This document shows, in pieces, positions 8,976 through 19,145 of a stretch of DNA of 64,000 bases (position 1 is the first letter of the stretch; every line of letters begins with the position of its first letter). The position numbers and the translations under genes are program-made. Where the stretch lies: positions 6,917,001 to 6,981,000 of the forward strand of contig NZ_CP015136.1 in assembly GCF_001618865.1 (NCBI RefSeq), written 5' to 3'. The notes beneath the pieces were generated by a model that was not told where the DNA came from, made no database searches, and saw only the letters and a program-made list of their open reading frames with translations. The DNA is from Luteitalea pratensis. GTDB lineage: Bacteria > Acidobacteriota > Vicinamibacteria > Vicinamibacterales > Vicinamibacteraceae.

Positions 8976-9968
8976 ATGGCACGACAGATCGCGCTGTTCG
9001 AAGCCCCGCTCACAACCCGGGGCGTCGCCGATATCGTCAGGACCGAAGGCGTGGCCGGCCTGCCCTCGGCGACCCGGCTCGCTGACGACGCGCACTACCA
9101 GGAGGTCGTGTGCCGCTCGGCCCTGAACCACACGAAGGGGATGCCGTTCCGCTGGACGCTCAACCCGTATCGTGGCTGCACGCATGCCTGCCAGTACTGC
9201 TTCGCCCGTCGCTACCAGACACAGCTGGAGATGGGCGTGGGCGACCAGTTCTCGTCCTACATCTTCGTCAAACGCAACGTGGCCGAGCAGCTCGCGCGCG
9301 AACTCGCGCGCCCGGCATGGCGGCCGGAACTGGTGGCCGTGGGGACGGCGACCGATCCCTACCAGCCGATCGAAGGCCGCTACCGCCTGACGCGCACATG
9401 CCTCGCGCATCTCGACGCCGCGAACACGCCGATTGGCCTCGTCACCAAGGGGCCGATGGTCGTGCGAGACACCGACATCCTTGCGAGGATGTCGCAGCGT
9501 GGACTGGCGACCGTGTACGTCAGCGTGCCGACGGTCGACGCCGTCTGGGAGCGCCTCGAACCCGGCACGGCACCGCCGATACAGCGGTTGAGGGCGGTGC
9601 GCCACCTGCTCGACGCAGGCGTGCGGGCCGGAGTGCTCATGAGTCCCCTGGTCCCCGGCTTCACGACGCACCCCTCGCGAATCGAGGCAACGCTGGCGGC
9701 CATGGCGGACATGGGAGTGCCGTTGCTCGGTGGCAACGTCCTCCATCTCCAGGACGGCAGTCGCGATCACTTCCTGCATTTCCTCGAGACGGAGGCACCA
9801 CACCTGCGCGAGAAGTACGCGCGCCTGTACGTGGCCAAGTATCCCGACCCGTCCTACACGGCGCAGGTGAAGGGCATCCTCGCGGCCCTGCGCGCCCGAT
9901 ATGCAAACCGCCGCACGCCCGGTGAGGACGTACGGCGGAAAACGGACTGGATAGACGATGAACTCTGA
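8976..9968 (+). CDS. radical SAM protein, Rv2578c / SplB-like family
   Basis: 330 residues from the ATG at 8976. The radical SAM cluster motif CTHACQYC (Cys-x3-Cys-x2-Cys) follows the NPYRGC signature of the Rv2578c group, distant relatives of spore photoproduct lyase. The following segments (SYIFVKRN, GTATDPYQPIE, TKGPMVVRD) are typical of that family. The protein should bind a [4Fe-4S] cluster and cleave S-adenosylmethionine, but no substrate is established for the family. It is a single-gene unit: divergent on the left, and convergent with htpX on the right across an inverted repeat. Confidence 0.88.
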   Translation: MARQIALFEAPLTTRGVADIVRTEGVAGLPSATRLADDAHYQEVVCRSALNHTKGMPFRWTLNPYRGCTHACQYCFARRYQTQLEMGVGDQFSSYIFVKRNVAEQLARELARPAWRPELVAVGTATDPYQPIEGRYRLTRTCLAHLDAANTPIGLVTKGPMVVRDTDILARMSQRGLATVYVSVPTVDAVWERLEPGTAPPIQRLRAVRHLLDAGVRAGVLMSPLVPGFTTHPSRIEATLAAMADMGVPLLGGNVLHLQDGSRDHFLHFLETEAPHLREKYARLYVAKYPDPSYTAQVKGILAALRARYANRRTPGEDVRRKTDWIDDEL

Positions 9969-10070
9969 GAATGTCAAATTTCAGATTTCAGAACTTCACT
10001 ACCAGCGCCACGCGTCGAACTGCCCCATGGTGGTGAAATTCTGCAATTCCTGAAATTCTGCAATTTCTAG
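9969..10070. repeat. second AT-rich imperfect inverted repeat between convergent genes
   Basis: This element is related to the one at 6957-7063. The right arm GAAATTCTGCAATTCC... (10035-10070) is nearly the same as the right arm at 7029-7063, and the left arm (9970-10008) is its imperfect reverse complement. It lies between the radical SAM gene and convergent htpX, and the CTAG at its end again contains the stop codon of the minus-strand gene. Confidence 0.7.
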
Positions 10071-10909
10071 AGGTTTCTTCCCATGAGGGCGTTGATGCGC
10101 TGCTCCGTCGGCGGGTGCGTGCTGAACAGGGAGAACAGGCCGCGGACGCTGAACGGCTTGATGATGAACATATGCGCGGTCGCGGGGTTGGCGTCCATCG
10201 GGATCCGCTGGCTGTACCCCTCGATCTTGCGCAGCGCGCTCGCGAGGCCCATCGGCGACCCGGCGATGGCGGCACCGCCCGCATCGGCGCCGAATTCGCG
10301 TGAGCGCGAGATGGCCGCCTGGATCAGCGCCGCCGCAAGGGGCGCGACGAAGATCCCCACGAGCAGCACCAGTGGGTTGGAACCCTCGCCGTCGTCGGAT
10401 CGTGAGTGACCGCCGAAGAAGCTGGCAAACTGCGCCAGCCGCGCGACCATCATGATTGCCGCCGCGATCGTGGCGGCGACCGAGCTGATGAGGATGTCGC
10501 GGTGCTTGACGTGGGCGAGTTCATGCGCCATCACGCCAGCCAGTTCGTCGCGGCTCAAGAGCCGGATGATGCCTTCGGTCGCCGCGACAGCGGCATGTTC
10601 GGGGTTGCGCCCGGTCGCGAAGGCGTTCGGGGACTGATCGGGGATCACATAGACCTTCGGCATCGGCAGCTGGGCCCGCTGCACGAGTTCGGCGGTCACC
10701 TGGTAGAGCGGGTGTCCCGGTCCGACCTCCTGCGCCCGGTACATCCGGAGCACGATCTTGTCCGAGAACCAGTACGACCCGACGTTCATGACGACGGCGA
10801 ACAGGAAGGCGGTCATCAAGCCACCCTGGCCACCGAGCAGTTGTCCGAAATAGAGAAACACGGCGCTGAGCAAGCCCAGCAGCGCGGCGGTCTTCAGTGA
10901 GCTGGTCAT
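10067..10909 (-). CDS. htpX: membrane zinc metalloprotease HtpX
   Basis: 280 residues from the ATG at 10909; upstream in-frame codons are Gly/Val-rich and overlap the divergent gene. HtpX is an inner-membrane M48 protease that degrades misfolded membrane proteins. Visible are two N-terminal membrane segments (residues 8-25 and 31-48), the conserved PNAFATGRNPEHAAVA segment, the zinc motif HELAH (129-133), two more hydrophobic segments, and SREFGADAGGA with the third zinc ligand Glu. The C-terminal STHPPTEQRI signature is intact. Length and motifs are typical of the family. Confidence 0.95.
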   Translation of the reverse strand: MTSSLKTAALLGLLSAVFLYFGQLLGGQGGLMTAFLFAVVMNVGSYWFSDKIVLRMYRAQEVGPGHPLYQVTAELVQRAQLPMPKVYVIPDQSPNAFATGRNPEHAAVAATEGIIRLLSRDELAGVMAHELAHVKHRDILISSVAATIAAAIMMVARLAQFASFFGGHSRSDDGEGSNPLVLLVGIFVAPLAAALIQAAISRSREFGADAGGAAIAGSPMGLASALRKIEGYSQRIPMDANPATAHMFIIKPFSVRGLFSLFSTHPPTEQRINALMGRNL

Positions 10910-10946
10910 TCCTTGGCCTCTTCCAGGGCGAGCGGCGCCCATCTCA

Positions 10947-10952
10947 TACAAT
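10947..10952 (+). promoter_or_regulatory. -10 box giving a probable leaderless transcript
   Basis: TACAAT ends six bases before the ATG at 10959. With the usual 6-7-base distance from -10 box to transcription start, the mRNA would begin at the start codon. No good -35 box or Shine-Dalgarno sequence is seen. Confidence 0.4.
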
Positions 10953-10958
10953 AGACGC

Positions 10959-11603
10959 ATGACGCGTGTGATCGAGCTGACCGTCTGGGTAGCGCTGGTA
11001 GCGGCGGCACCGGCGCTGGCGCAGAGTCGGCCGCAGACACCTCCACCACCGCCTCCGGGCGTGAACCCGCAACCCGTGGGCCGCGGTGGCCCGCCGGCAA
11101 CCGTACCCGGTGGCGCGACGACCACACAGGCGCCTCGTCCGCAGTCACCGCCAGCGACGCCCGACACGACGCGCAAGACGCCCGCCGCGCCGACGACCAC
11201 CCCGGCCCCCGTGAGCGTGCCGGTCGTGCCCACCGAAAAAGCGCCGACGGAGGCGGAACTCGGCGTGCCCGTCTATCCCGGCGCCACGTTCCTGCGCTCG
11301 TTCGATGCGGGCCAGGGGCAGCGGTACTACCTGTTCGGGTCCACCGCCTCGTTCGTCGAAGTCGTCAAGTACTACCGGACACAGCTCAAGGACGGGGGAG
11401 ACCTCGTGTACGACGTGCCGCCGGTGCATATGTTCGAGGTCGGCAGGTTCAAGGAGGAGACCATGGCGTTTCCTCCGGGCGTGACGGTCAAGGACTACAC
11501 GTGGGGAGGCGCGAAGGGGTACCTCAACACGACGCCCGGGGCCCACCCGAGCCGCTTCCCCAGCGTGATCCAGATCGTCCCGGTCCTGGCGGCGAACAGG
11601 TAG
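10959..11603 (+). CDS. secreted proline-rich protein, function unknown
   Basis: 214 residues. A signal peptide (VALVAAAPALAQ) is followed by a low-complexity Pro/Thr/Ala linker (about residues 22-100) and a compact C-terminal domain of about 110 residues that begins LGVPVYPGATFLRSF. The YPGA opening, the YYLFGS strand and the VVKYYRTQL helix recur in uncharacterised secreted proteins of Acidobacteria, as far as memory allows. The linker suggests a domain held away from the membrane or wall. It is divergent from htpX and convergent with thiC. No enzymatic motif is seen. Confidence 0.75.
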   Translation: MTRVIELTVWVALVAAAPALAQSRPQTPPPPPPGVNPQPVGRGGPPATVPGGATTTQAPRPQSPPATPDTTRKTPAAPTTTPAPVSVPVVPTEKAPTEAELGVPVYPGATFLRSFDAGQGQRYYLFGSTASFVEVVKYYRTQLKDGGDLVYDVPPVHMFEVGRFKEETMAFPPGVTVKDYTWGGAKGYLNTTPGAHPSRFPSVIQIVPVLAANR

Positions 11604-11631
11604 GCGGCCGGTCGACCTGAAGGTCGGCCGC
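11604..11631. repeat. hairpin with TCGACCT-AGGTCG stem
   Basis: GCGGCC at 11604-11609 pairs with GGCCGC at 11626-11631, and GACCT with AGGTC nearer the loop. The core word TCGACCTGAAGGTCG recurs in the hairpins at 30843-30897. It lies between two convergent genes; no T-run follows. Confidence 0.55.
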
Positions 11632-11639
11632 TAGGAGTA

Positions 11640-11667
11640 GGCTACAGCCTACAGCCTGCAGCCTGCC
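11640..11667. repeat. heptanucleotide array, 4 units
   Basis: Four consecutive 7-base units read GGCTACA, GCCTACA, GCCTGCA, GCCTGCC with no indels. The array lies in the gap between convergent genes, 36 bases from the thiC stop codon. Confidence 0.75.
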
Positions 11668-11703
11668 AGAGGCGTTGGGCCGGCGGAGGTGCCCCGGCCG
11701 GCC

Positions 11704-13481
<1,778 letters not shown>

Positions 13482-13571
13482 TTGGCCGGGTTCCGCCTCC
13501 GCCCGGCTGCGGCGGACAGGTCGGCGAGCCGGGCCAGACTCATGGCAGGAGACGACGCGCCACTTGGCGCT

Positions 13572-13654
13572 CCGCGCTCCCTTCGCCGGTATCAACCGGG
13601 CAGGTTCCAAGGGTGTGATCTCAATCCCTCGCGGGATACCCCTGGCGGACTCCT
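13572..13654 (-). promoter_or_regulatory. TPP riboswitch (THI element) upstream of thiC
   Basis: Read on the minus strand, the region contains the conserved thiamin-pyrophosphate aptamer words in order: a G-rich 5' stem, TTGAGAT in place of CTGAGA, ACACCCTTGGAACCTG, GGTTGATACCGGCGAAGGGA. These match the THI-box consensus closely. The aptamer ends about 135 bases before the thiC start codon. The usual outcome is repression of thiC when thiamin pyrophosphate is bound. No intrinsic terminator with a U-run is seen, so control is more likely at translation or through Rho. Confidence 0.93.
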
Positions 13655-13657
13655 CGC

Positions 13658-13687
13658 ATCATACCCGGCATCAGGCATCAGGCATTA
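13658..13687 (-). promoter_or_regulatory. thiC -10 box preceded by a heptanucleotide array
   Basis: On the minus strand TATGAT (13658-13663) would start transcription right at the riboswitch. The bases just upstream of it (13667-13687) are three exact 7-base units, GGCATCA, GGCATCA, GGCATTA on the plus strand. They occupy the spacer and -35 region, where no consensus -35 box is present. Confidence 0.45.
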
Positions 13688-13701
13688 CGTTAGGCTGAAC
13701 C

Positions 13702-16044
13702 GTGCCCGCCCTGCCTCCCCTGCCCATCGACGAGCACGTGGCGACGGTTCGCGAACAGCTGCGACGGCGTCGGGCGGCGGTGCTGGTGGCGGCGCCCGGC
13801 GCCGGCAAGACAACACGCGTGCCTCCCGCGCTGGCGGTTGACGGTACGGTGCTCGTGCTGCAGCCGCGTCGTGCCGCCGCTCGGGCGCTGGCCCGGCGCG
13901 TCGCCGAGGAACAAGGGTGGACCCTCGCACGCGAGGTCGGCTGGCACGTCCGGTTCGAAGCACGCTTCTCGCGCGAAACGCGCGTCCTGTTTGCGACCGA
14001 GGGCATCCTCACCGCCCGGCTCCAGCAGGATCCGCTGCTGAGCGGAATCACGACGGTCGTGCTGGATGAGTTCCACGAGCGCAGCGTGCATGCCGACCTC
14101 GGGCTCGCCCTCGTGCGGCAGGCATGGCTCGCGCGCGACGATCTGCGCGTGCTGGTGATGTCGGCGACGATCGACCCCGCGCCGGTCGCGCGGTTCCTCA
14201 ATCAGTGCCCCGTCGTCAATGTGGCCGGCGACCCGCACCCGCTGTCGATCGCCTACGAGCCGGATGCGCCCCTCGCCTCGGTCGTCGAGCGCGTGCTGCG
14301 CGAGCGGCCCGGCAATATCCTCTGCTTCCTGCCCGGCAGCCGTGAGATCGATCGCGCGGCACGCGAGGTCGAACCGATCGCTTGCCGCCTCGGTGCGGAA
14401 GTACGTCCGCTGCATGGCACCCTTTCCGCCGAGGAGCAGGACGACGTCCTGACGCCGGGCACGACCCGACGCATCGTCCTCGCCACCAACCTCGCGGAGA
14501 CGTCGGTCACCGTCCCCGGCGTGCGCACCGTCATCGACTCCGGCTGGCAGAAGGTCGCGCGTTACGACGCCGCGCGCGCGCTCGACACGCTCCAGACCGA
14601 ACGCGTCTCCGCCGATGCCGCCGATCAACGGGCGGGCCGCGCCGCACGACTCGGCCCGGGTGTTGCGATTCGCCTGTGGGCGGACCGCGACAAGCTGCGC
14701 CCGTTCCGGGAACCGGACATCGCGCGCATCGACCTCGCGCCGGTGCTGCTCGCCATCCTGGCCTGGGGCGGCAACGAGACGACGTTCGAGTGGTTCGAAG
14801 CGCCCGCTCAGCAACGTCGTGCGGACGCGCGGCGGCTGCTCGCGCGATTGGGTGCCGTCGACGAAACCGGCCTCACCGCGGCGGGTCGGGTGCTGGCGCG
14901 GCTGCCGTTGCCGCCGAGGCTGTCACGCATGGTCGTGGAAGCTGACGGGCATCCGGACGCCTGCCTGATCGCCGCGTTGCTGACCGATGGCCGCGCGCCG
15001 ACGGCCGACGGCCGAACGACGGCCTCCGACCTGCTGTCCCTCATTCCGGGCGCACGTGCGCTGCCACACTTGCGTCGCGCCGCCAAGGCCGTGCGTGGCG
15101 CCCTTGCCGAGAGCCAGGTCGCCCGGACGCCGGTACGCGGGCGCGATCGTCGGGCCGACGCGTCGATCGACGAAGACGTGTTGTGCCGCGCGCTGCTCTC
15201 GGGCTTCCCGGATCGCGTTGCGCAGCGGCGCACCGAGCATGGCGATGCGCTGCTACTCGCCGCAGGCACGGGTGCGCGACTGTCGCCAGCGAGCGGCGTG
15301 CGTAACGCGGCGTGGCTCGTCGCGCTGGATGTCCGCGGCATCGAAGGTCGCGACGCCGTTGTCCAACTCGCCAGTGGCGTCGAGCGCGACTGGTTGGCGC
15401 CGACCCACACGGAACGCAGGGTCTGGGTGGACGAGACCGGTCGGCTGCGGGCGGTCCGCGTGCGCCGTTACGACGCGTTGACACTGCAGGAACTCCACGA
15501 TGCGCTGCGGCCCGAGGACCGGGCCGTGCTCGCACGTGCATGGCAGGACGCGCCACGCACTCCCGGGGACCAGCAGTTGCTGGCCCGGCTTGCTTTCGCA
15601 GGCGTCGAACTCGACGTCGCCGACGTGCTCGCGTCGACAGCCGCCGACCTGACCCGCCTCGACCAGATCGATCTCGAGGGCGCCCTGCCCTGGGACATCC
15701 GTCAGCGCCTGCTGACCGATGCACCAGCGCGGCTGGCGCTGCCCAGCGGACGCACTGCCGTGCTCGTCTACGACCACGGCCGCGTCGTCCGCGCCGCCGT
15801 CAAGCTGCAGGAACTGTTCGGCCTCGCCGAGACGCCACGGATCGGGCCTCGGCGTGACCCGGTCGTGTTCGAGTTGCTCGCGCCCAACGGCCGACCGGTA
15901 CAGACCACCCAGGATCTGCGGAGCTTCTGGACGACCACCTACGCGGAGGTCCGCAGGGAACTGCGGGCCCGCTACCCGAGGCACCCATGGCCCGAGGACC
16001 CCTGGACCGCCACACCAACACATCGCCCGCGGCCAAGAACATGA
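13702..16044 (+). CDS. hrpB: ATP-dependent RNA helicase HrpB
   Basis: 780 residues from a GTG at 13702. It is a DEAH/RHA-family helicase with motif I APGAGKT (31-37), motif II DEFH, motif III SAT, and the helicase C motifs LATNLAETS and QRAGRAAR. The HrpB-specific C-terminal tail ends with the diagnostic RYPRHPWPEDP. HrpB is widespread, but its cellular substrate is poorly defined. The gene stands alone: thiC is divergent on its left and the methyltransferase gene convergent on its right. A TACGTT box ends ten bases before the start codon. Confidence 0.95.
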   Translation: MPALPPLPIDEHVATVREQLRRRRAAVLVAAPGAGKTTRVPPALAVDGTVLVLQPRRAAARALARRVAEEQGWTLAREVGWHVRFEARFSRETRVLFATEGILTARLQQDPLLSGITTVVLDEFHERSVHADLGLALVRQAWLARDDLRVLVMSATIDPAPVARFLNQCPVVNVAGDPHPLSIAYEPDAPLASVVERVLRERPGNILCFLPGSREIDRAAREVEPIACRLGAEVRPLHGTLSAEEQDDVLTPGTTRRIVLATNLAETSVTVPGVRTVIDSGWQKVARYDAARALDTLQTERVSADAADQRAGRAARLGPGVAIRLWADRDKLRPFREPDIARIDLAPVLLAILAWGGNETTFEWFEAPAQQRRADARRLLARLGAVDETGLTAAGRVLARLPLPPRLSRMVVEADGHPDACLIAALLTDGRAPTADGRTTASDLLSLIPGARALPHLRRAAKAVRGALAESQVARTPVRGRDRRADASIDEDVLCRALLSGFPDRVAQRRTEHGDALLLAAGTGARLSPASGVRNAAWLVALDVRGIEGRDAVVQLASGVERDWLAPTHTERRVWVDETGRLRAVRVRRYDALTLQELHDALRPEDRAVLARAWQDAPRTPGDQQLLARLAFAGVELDVADVLASTAADLTRLDQIDLEGALPWDIRQRLLTDAPARLALPSGRTAVLVYDHGRVVRAAVKLQELFGLAETPRIGPRRDPVVFELLAPNGRPVQTTQDLRSFWTTTYAEVRRELRARYPRHPWPEDPWTATPTHRPRPRT

Positions 16045-16054
16045 GGGCGGCGTT

Positions 16055-16171
16055 CAAGGGACAAGGGACAACGAAGAAGTCAGCCTCTCCCTTGTGTCTT
16101 CTTGGGCGACGAGCTTGTCCCTTGTGTCTTGACGCCCTTGTCACGTCTTCCCTGTCCCTTGTCCCTTGATC
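16055..16171. repeat. CAAGGGA-type inverted heptanucleotide repeat, copy 1
   Basis: The left arm starts with 7-base units CAAGGGA, CAAGGGA, CAACGAA, GAAGTCA. The right arm is the imperfect reverse complement (CTGTCCC, TTGTCCC, TTGATCA). The middle holds two copies of CCCTTGTGTCTT 30 bases apart. Both ends recur almost unchanged at 32074-32265. The right end contains the stop codon of the minus-strand methyltransferase gene. Confidence 0.75.
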
Positions 16172-17357
16172 ACGCGGCTCTGCGAAGCACGAAGCATTTC
16201 AGATAGTACGTCTCCGGGACGCTGAGCAGCACCGGGTGATCCCGTGCCTGCATGCGCTTCTCGACGACGACGACCGGTACCTGCGCGTCGGTGGCGGCCG
16301 CGAGGATGATGCCGCCGAACATGCCCTCGTCCACGTGTGCCGAGCACGTGCACGTGATGAGGTGGCCGCCCGGATTCAGCAGCCGCAGCGCCCGCAGGTT
16401 GATGTCCTTGTAGCCACTCATCGCCTTGGGGATGGCGCCCTTGTGCTTGGCGAACGCGGGTGGGTCGAGCACGATCGTGTCGAACCGGGCGTCGGCGCGC
16501 TCGAACTCGCGCAAGGCGTCGAAGACGTTCGCCTCACGCGCCTCGACGTTGGCCAGTCCGTGACGCGCCGCGTTGGCGGTGATCGCGGCGACGGCATCGG
16601 CCGAAGCATCGAGTGCCAGCACGTGTTGGACGAGCGGGGCCATGCGCAAGGCAAAACCACCCTGGTAGCTGAAGGCGTCGAGGGCGCGGCCTCGCGCGTA
16701 GGAGGCCGCCGCTTTATGGTTCTCGCTCTGATCGAGGAACAGGCCGGTCTTCTGCCCGTGCCATGGATCGACCCGGTAGGTCAGCGGCCCCTCACGCACC
16801 TCGACGACGTCGGGCACTTCGCCGTACGCGAGCACCACTTCCTGGGGCAGCCCCTCCAGCGTGCGCACCTTCGGGTCGTTGCGCAGCAGGACGCCGCGCG
16901 GCTGCAAGAGTTCCACGAGCAACTCGACGATCAGGTCGCGGTTCGCCTCGGTGCCCTGCGACAGCGTCTGCACGACGAGCACGTCGGCATAACGGTCGAC
17001 GATGAGCGACGGCAGCAGGTCGGCTTCACCGTGGACGAGCCGCACTGCCGTCGCGTCGAACTGCAACCGTTCACGCACCGCGATCGCCGACACGAGCCGC
17101 TCGCGCCAGAACGCTCGATCGACTATGGTCGCATCACGGGTGAGCATCCGCAGCGTGATCTGCGACTCGTTGGACGACAGCGCACGGCCGAGCAGGGCGC
17201 CTCGGCCGTCGCGCACCTCGACGACGTCGCCGCGATCGGCGTGGAATTCCGTGACGTCCGAGCGATAGATCCAGGGATGGCCGGCGCGCACGCGGTCCAC
17301 CCCCTTGCGGGAGATGACGGCGGTCGGAAGGCGGGGCGGAGCGTCGGAGGCTGACAT
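16170..17357 (-). CDS. rlmI: class I SAM-dependent rRNA (cytosine-C5) methyltransferase, RlmI-like
   Basis: 395 residues from the ATG at 17357. An N-terminal PUA domain (GHPWIYRSDVTEF) precedes a linker domain and a Rossmann methyltransferase domain with DAFSYQGGFAL, VLALDASADAV and the DPPAF motif. The late TCTCSAHV segment carries the catalytic-Cys region of this group. The architecture matches RlmI/YccW, which methylates 23S rRNA C1962 in E. coli; equivalence of the target site is inferred. The gene is divergent from rpiB with 51 bases between the starts. Confidence 0.88.
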   Translation of the reverse strand: MSASDAPPRLPTAVISRKGVDRVRAGHPWIYRSDVTEFHADRGDVVEVRDGRGALLGRALSSNESQITLRMLTRDATIVDRAFWRERLVSAIAVRERLQFDATAVRLVHGEADLLPSLIVDRYADVLVVQTLSQGTEANRDLIVELLVELLQPRGVLLRNDPKVRTLEGLPQEVVLAYGEVPDVVEVREGPLTYRVDPWHGQKTGLFLDQSENHKAAASYARGRALDAFSYQGGFALRMAPLVQHVLALDASADAVAAITANAARHGLANVEAREANVFDALREFERADARFDTIVLDPPAFAKHKGAIPKAMSGYKDINLRALRLLNPGGHLITCTCSAHVDEGMFGGIILAAATDAQVPVVVVEKRMQARDHPVLLSVPETYYLKCFVLRRAA

Positions 17358-17394
17358 AGGGTGAACCGGCCGGAATCGGGCGGAATGCGTATAG

Positions 17395-17400
17395 TACAAT
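17395..17400 (+). promoter_or_regulatory. -10 box of rpiB, near-leaderless
   Basis: TACAAT ends eight bases before the rpiB ATG. A start of transcription 6-7 bases downstream would leave at most one or two leader bases. No Shine-Dalgarno sequence is visible. Confidence 0.4.
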
Positions 17401-17408
17401 TCGCCTCT

Positions 17409-17858
17409 ATGCGCGTGGCGCTGGGCGCCGATCATGCGGGTGTCCATCTCAAGGATGCCGTCCGTTCCCTGCTGGAGGCCCGGGGCGTCGAGGTGCAGGA
17501 TTTCGGTACCGTCGACGAGACCTCGGTGGACTATCCCGACTACGCAGCGCAGGTAGGACGCGCAGTGGCCGCGGGCGAGGTCGATCGCGGCATTCTGGCG
17601 TGCGGGACCGGCCTCGGGATGGCGATTGCGGCCAACAAGATCGACGGCGTGCGTGCCGCACCGGTGGTCGATCTCGAGAGCGCCCGCCTGTCACGCGAAC
17701 ACAACGACGCCAATATCCTCGCGCTCGGCGCGCGGGTGACGTCGTCGGACATGGCGCTGCAGATCGTGTCGACGTTCCTCGACACGCCCTTCGCCGGTGG
17801 GCGCCACCAGAGGCGCATCGACAAGATCACGGCGCTCGAGCACGAGCGCCGCACGTAG
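17409..17858 (+). CDS. rpiB: ribose-5-phosphate isomerase B
   Basis: 149 residues from the ATG at 17409, giving the standard MRVALGADHAG start. RpiB interconverts ribose-5-phosphate and ribulose-5-phosphate in the pentose phosphate pathway. Visible are the GADHAG phosphate-binding motif, the DYPDYA segment, the catalytic-Cys region LACGTGLGM and the REHNDANILALG signature. It lies 18 bases upstream of glyA, and the pair is a common operon in bacteria. Confidence 0.95.
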   Translation: MRVALGADHAGVHLKDAVRSLLEARGVEVQDFGTVDETSVDYPDYAAQVGRAVAAGEVDRGILACGTGLGMAIAANKIDGVRAAPVVDLESARLSREHNDANILALGARVTSSDMALQIVSTFLDTPFAGGRHQRRIDKITALEHERRT

Positions 17859-17876
17859 CCCGCAGGTTCTGACACG

Positions 17877-19145
17877 ATGTATCACCTCACGCCCCAACAC
17901 CTGCGCACGCTGGCCCAGGTCGACCCAGACATCGCCCAGGCGATCGCCGACGAAACCTCGCGGCAGAACCTCGGCCTCGAGCTGATCGCCTCCGAGAACT
18001 TCGCGAGTGTGGCCGTCATGGCCGCCGCGGGCTCGGTGATGACCAACAAGTACGCGGAGGGATATCCGGGCAAGCGCTACTACGGCGGCTGCGAGTTCGT
18101 GGACGTCGCCGAGTCGCTGGCCATCCAGCGGGCGCTCGAACTGTTCCAGGCCGAGCACGCCAACGTGCAGCCCCACTCGGGTGCGCAGGCCAACATGGCG
18201 GTGATGCTGTCGTTCCTGAACCCGGGCGACACCATCCTCGGCATGAACCTGGCCCACGGCGGGCACCTGACGCACGGCCACCCGCTGAACTTCTCGGGCA
18301 AGCTGTACAAGGTAGTGCCGTACGGCGTGCGCGAGGACGACGAGCGCCTCGATTACGACGAGCTCGAGCGCCTTGCGCACGAACACAAGCCGAAGCTGAT
18401 CGTGGTCGGGGCCAGCGCCTACCCGCGCGTCATCGATTTCGAACGCATCGCGACCGTGGCCAGGTCGGTGGGCGCGCGCCTGCTCACCGACATGGCGCAC
18501 ATCGCCGGACTCGTGGCCGCCGGCGTGCATCCGAGCCCGGTGCCCCACAGCGATTACGTGACGACGACCACGCACAAGACGCTGCGCGGTCCGCGCGGCG
18601 GGTTGATTCTCTGCCGGCAGGCGTACGCGAAGGAGATCGATCGCGCCGTGTTTCCGGGCGTGCAGGGTGGCCCCCTGATGCACATCATCGCCGCCAAGGC
18701 GGTGTGCTTCCGCGAGGCACTCGAGCTGCCGTTCCGGGCCTACCAGGCGCAGGTGGCAAGCAACGCCAGGCGGCTTGCGCAGGCGCTGCGCGACGAGGGC
18801 TTCCGCCTGGTCAGCGGCGGCACCGACAACCACCTGATGCTCGTGGACGTGTTCTCGAAGGGCATCACCGGGAAGCAGGCCGAAGCGGCGCTCGGCCGGG
18901 CCGCCATCACCGTCAACAAGAACGCGATTCCGTTTGACAAGAATCCGCCGATGGTAGCCTCCGGCATCCGCATCGGCACACCGGCCGTCACCACGCGCGG
19001 GATGGGCGAGGCAGAGATGGATCGCATCGCCGACCTGATCTCGGCTGCGCTCACCGAGCCCGAGAACGAGACCGCGCTCGCCAGGATCAAGGGCGAAGTG
19101 GAAGACCTGTGCCGGGAGTTCCCGCTGTACCCACTCCCGGCCTGA
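17877..19145 (+). CDS. glyA: serine hydroxymethyltransferase
   Basis: 422 residues. This PLP enzyme converts serine and tetrahydrofolate to glycine and methylene-tetrahydrofolate, feeding one-carbon metabolism; folC elsewhere in the window serves the same cofactor pool. Diagnostic segments are [27 protein letters not shown], the HGGHLTHG motif, [12 protein letters not shown] and the PLP-lysine loop [14 protein letters not shown] (Lys about 232). Its 3' end overlaps the likely dinG start by 37 bases. Confidence 0.97.
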   Translation: MYHLTPQHLRTLAQVDPDIAQAIADETSRQNLGLELIASENFASVAVMAAAGSVMTNKYAEGYPGKRYYGGCEFVDVAESLAIQRALELFQAEHANVQPHSGAQANMAVMLSFLNPGDTILGMNLAHGGHLTHGHPLNFSGKLYKVVPYGVREDDERLDYDELERLAHEHKPKLIVVGASAYPRVIDFERIATVARSVGARLLTDMAHIAGLVAAGVHPSPVPHSDYVTTTTHKTLRGPRGGLILCRQAYAKEIDRAVFPGVQGGPLMHIIAAKAVCFREALELPFRAYQAQVASNARRLAQALRDEGFRLVSGGTDNHLMLVDVFSKGITGKQAEAALGRAAITVNKNAIPFDKNPPMVASGIRIGTPAVTTRGMGEAEMDRIADLISAALTEPENETALARIKGEVEDLCREFPLYPLPA

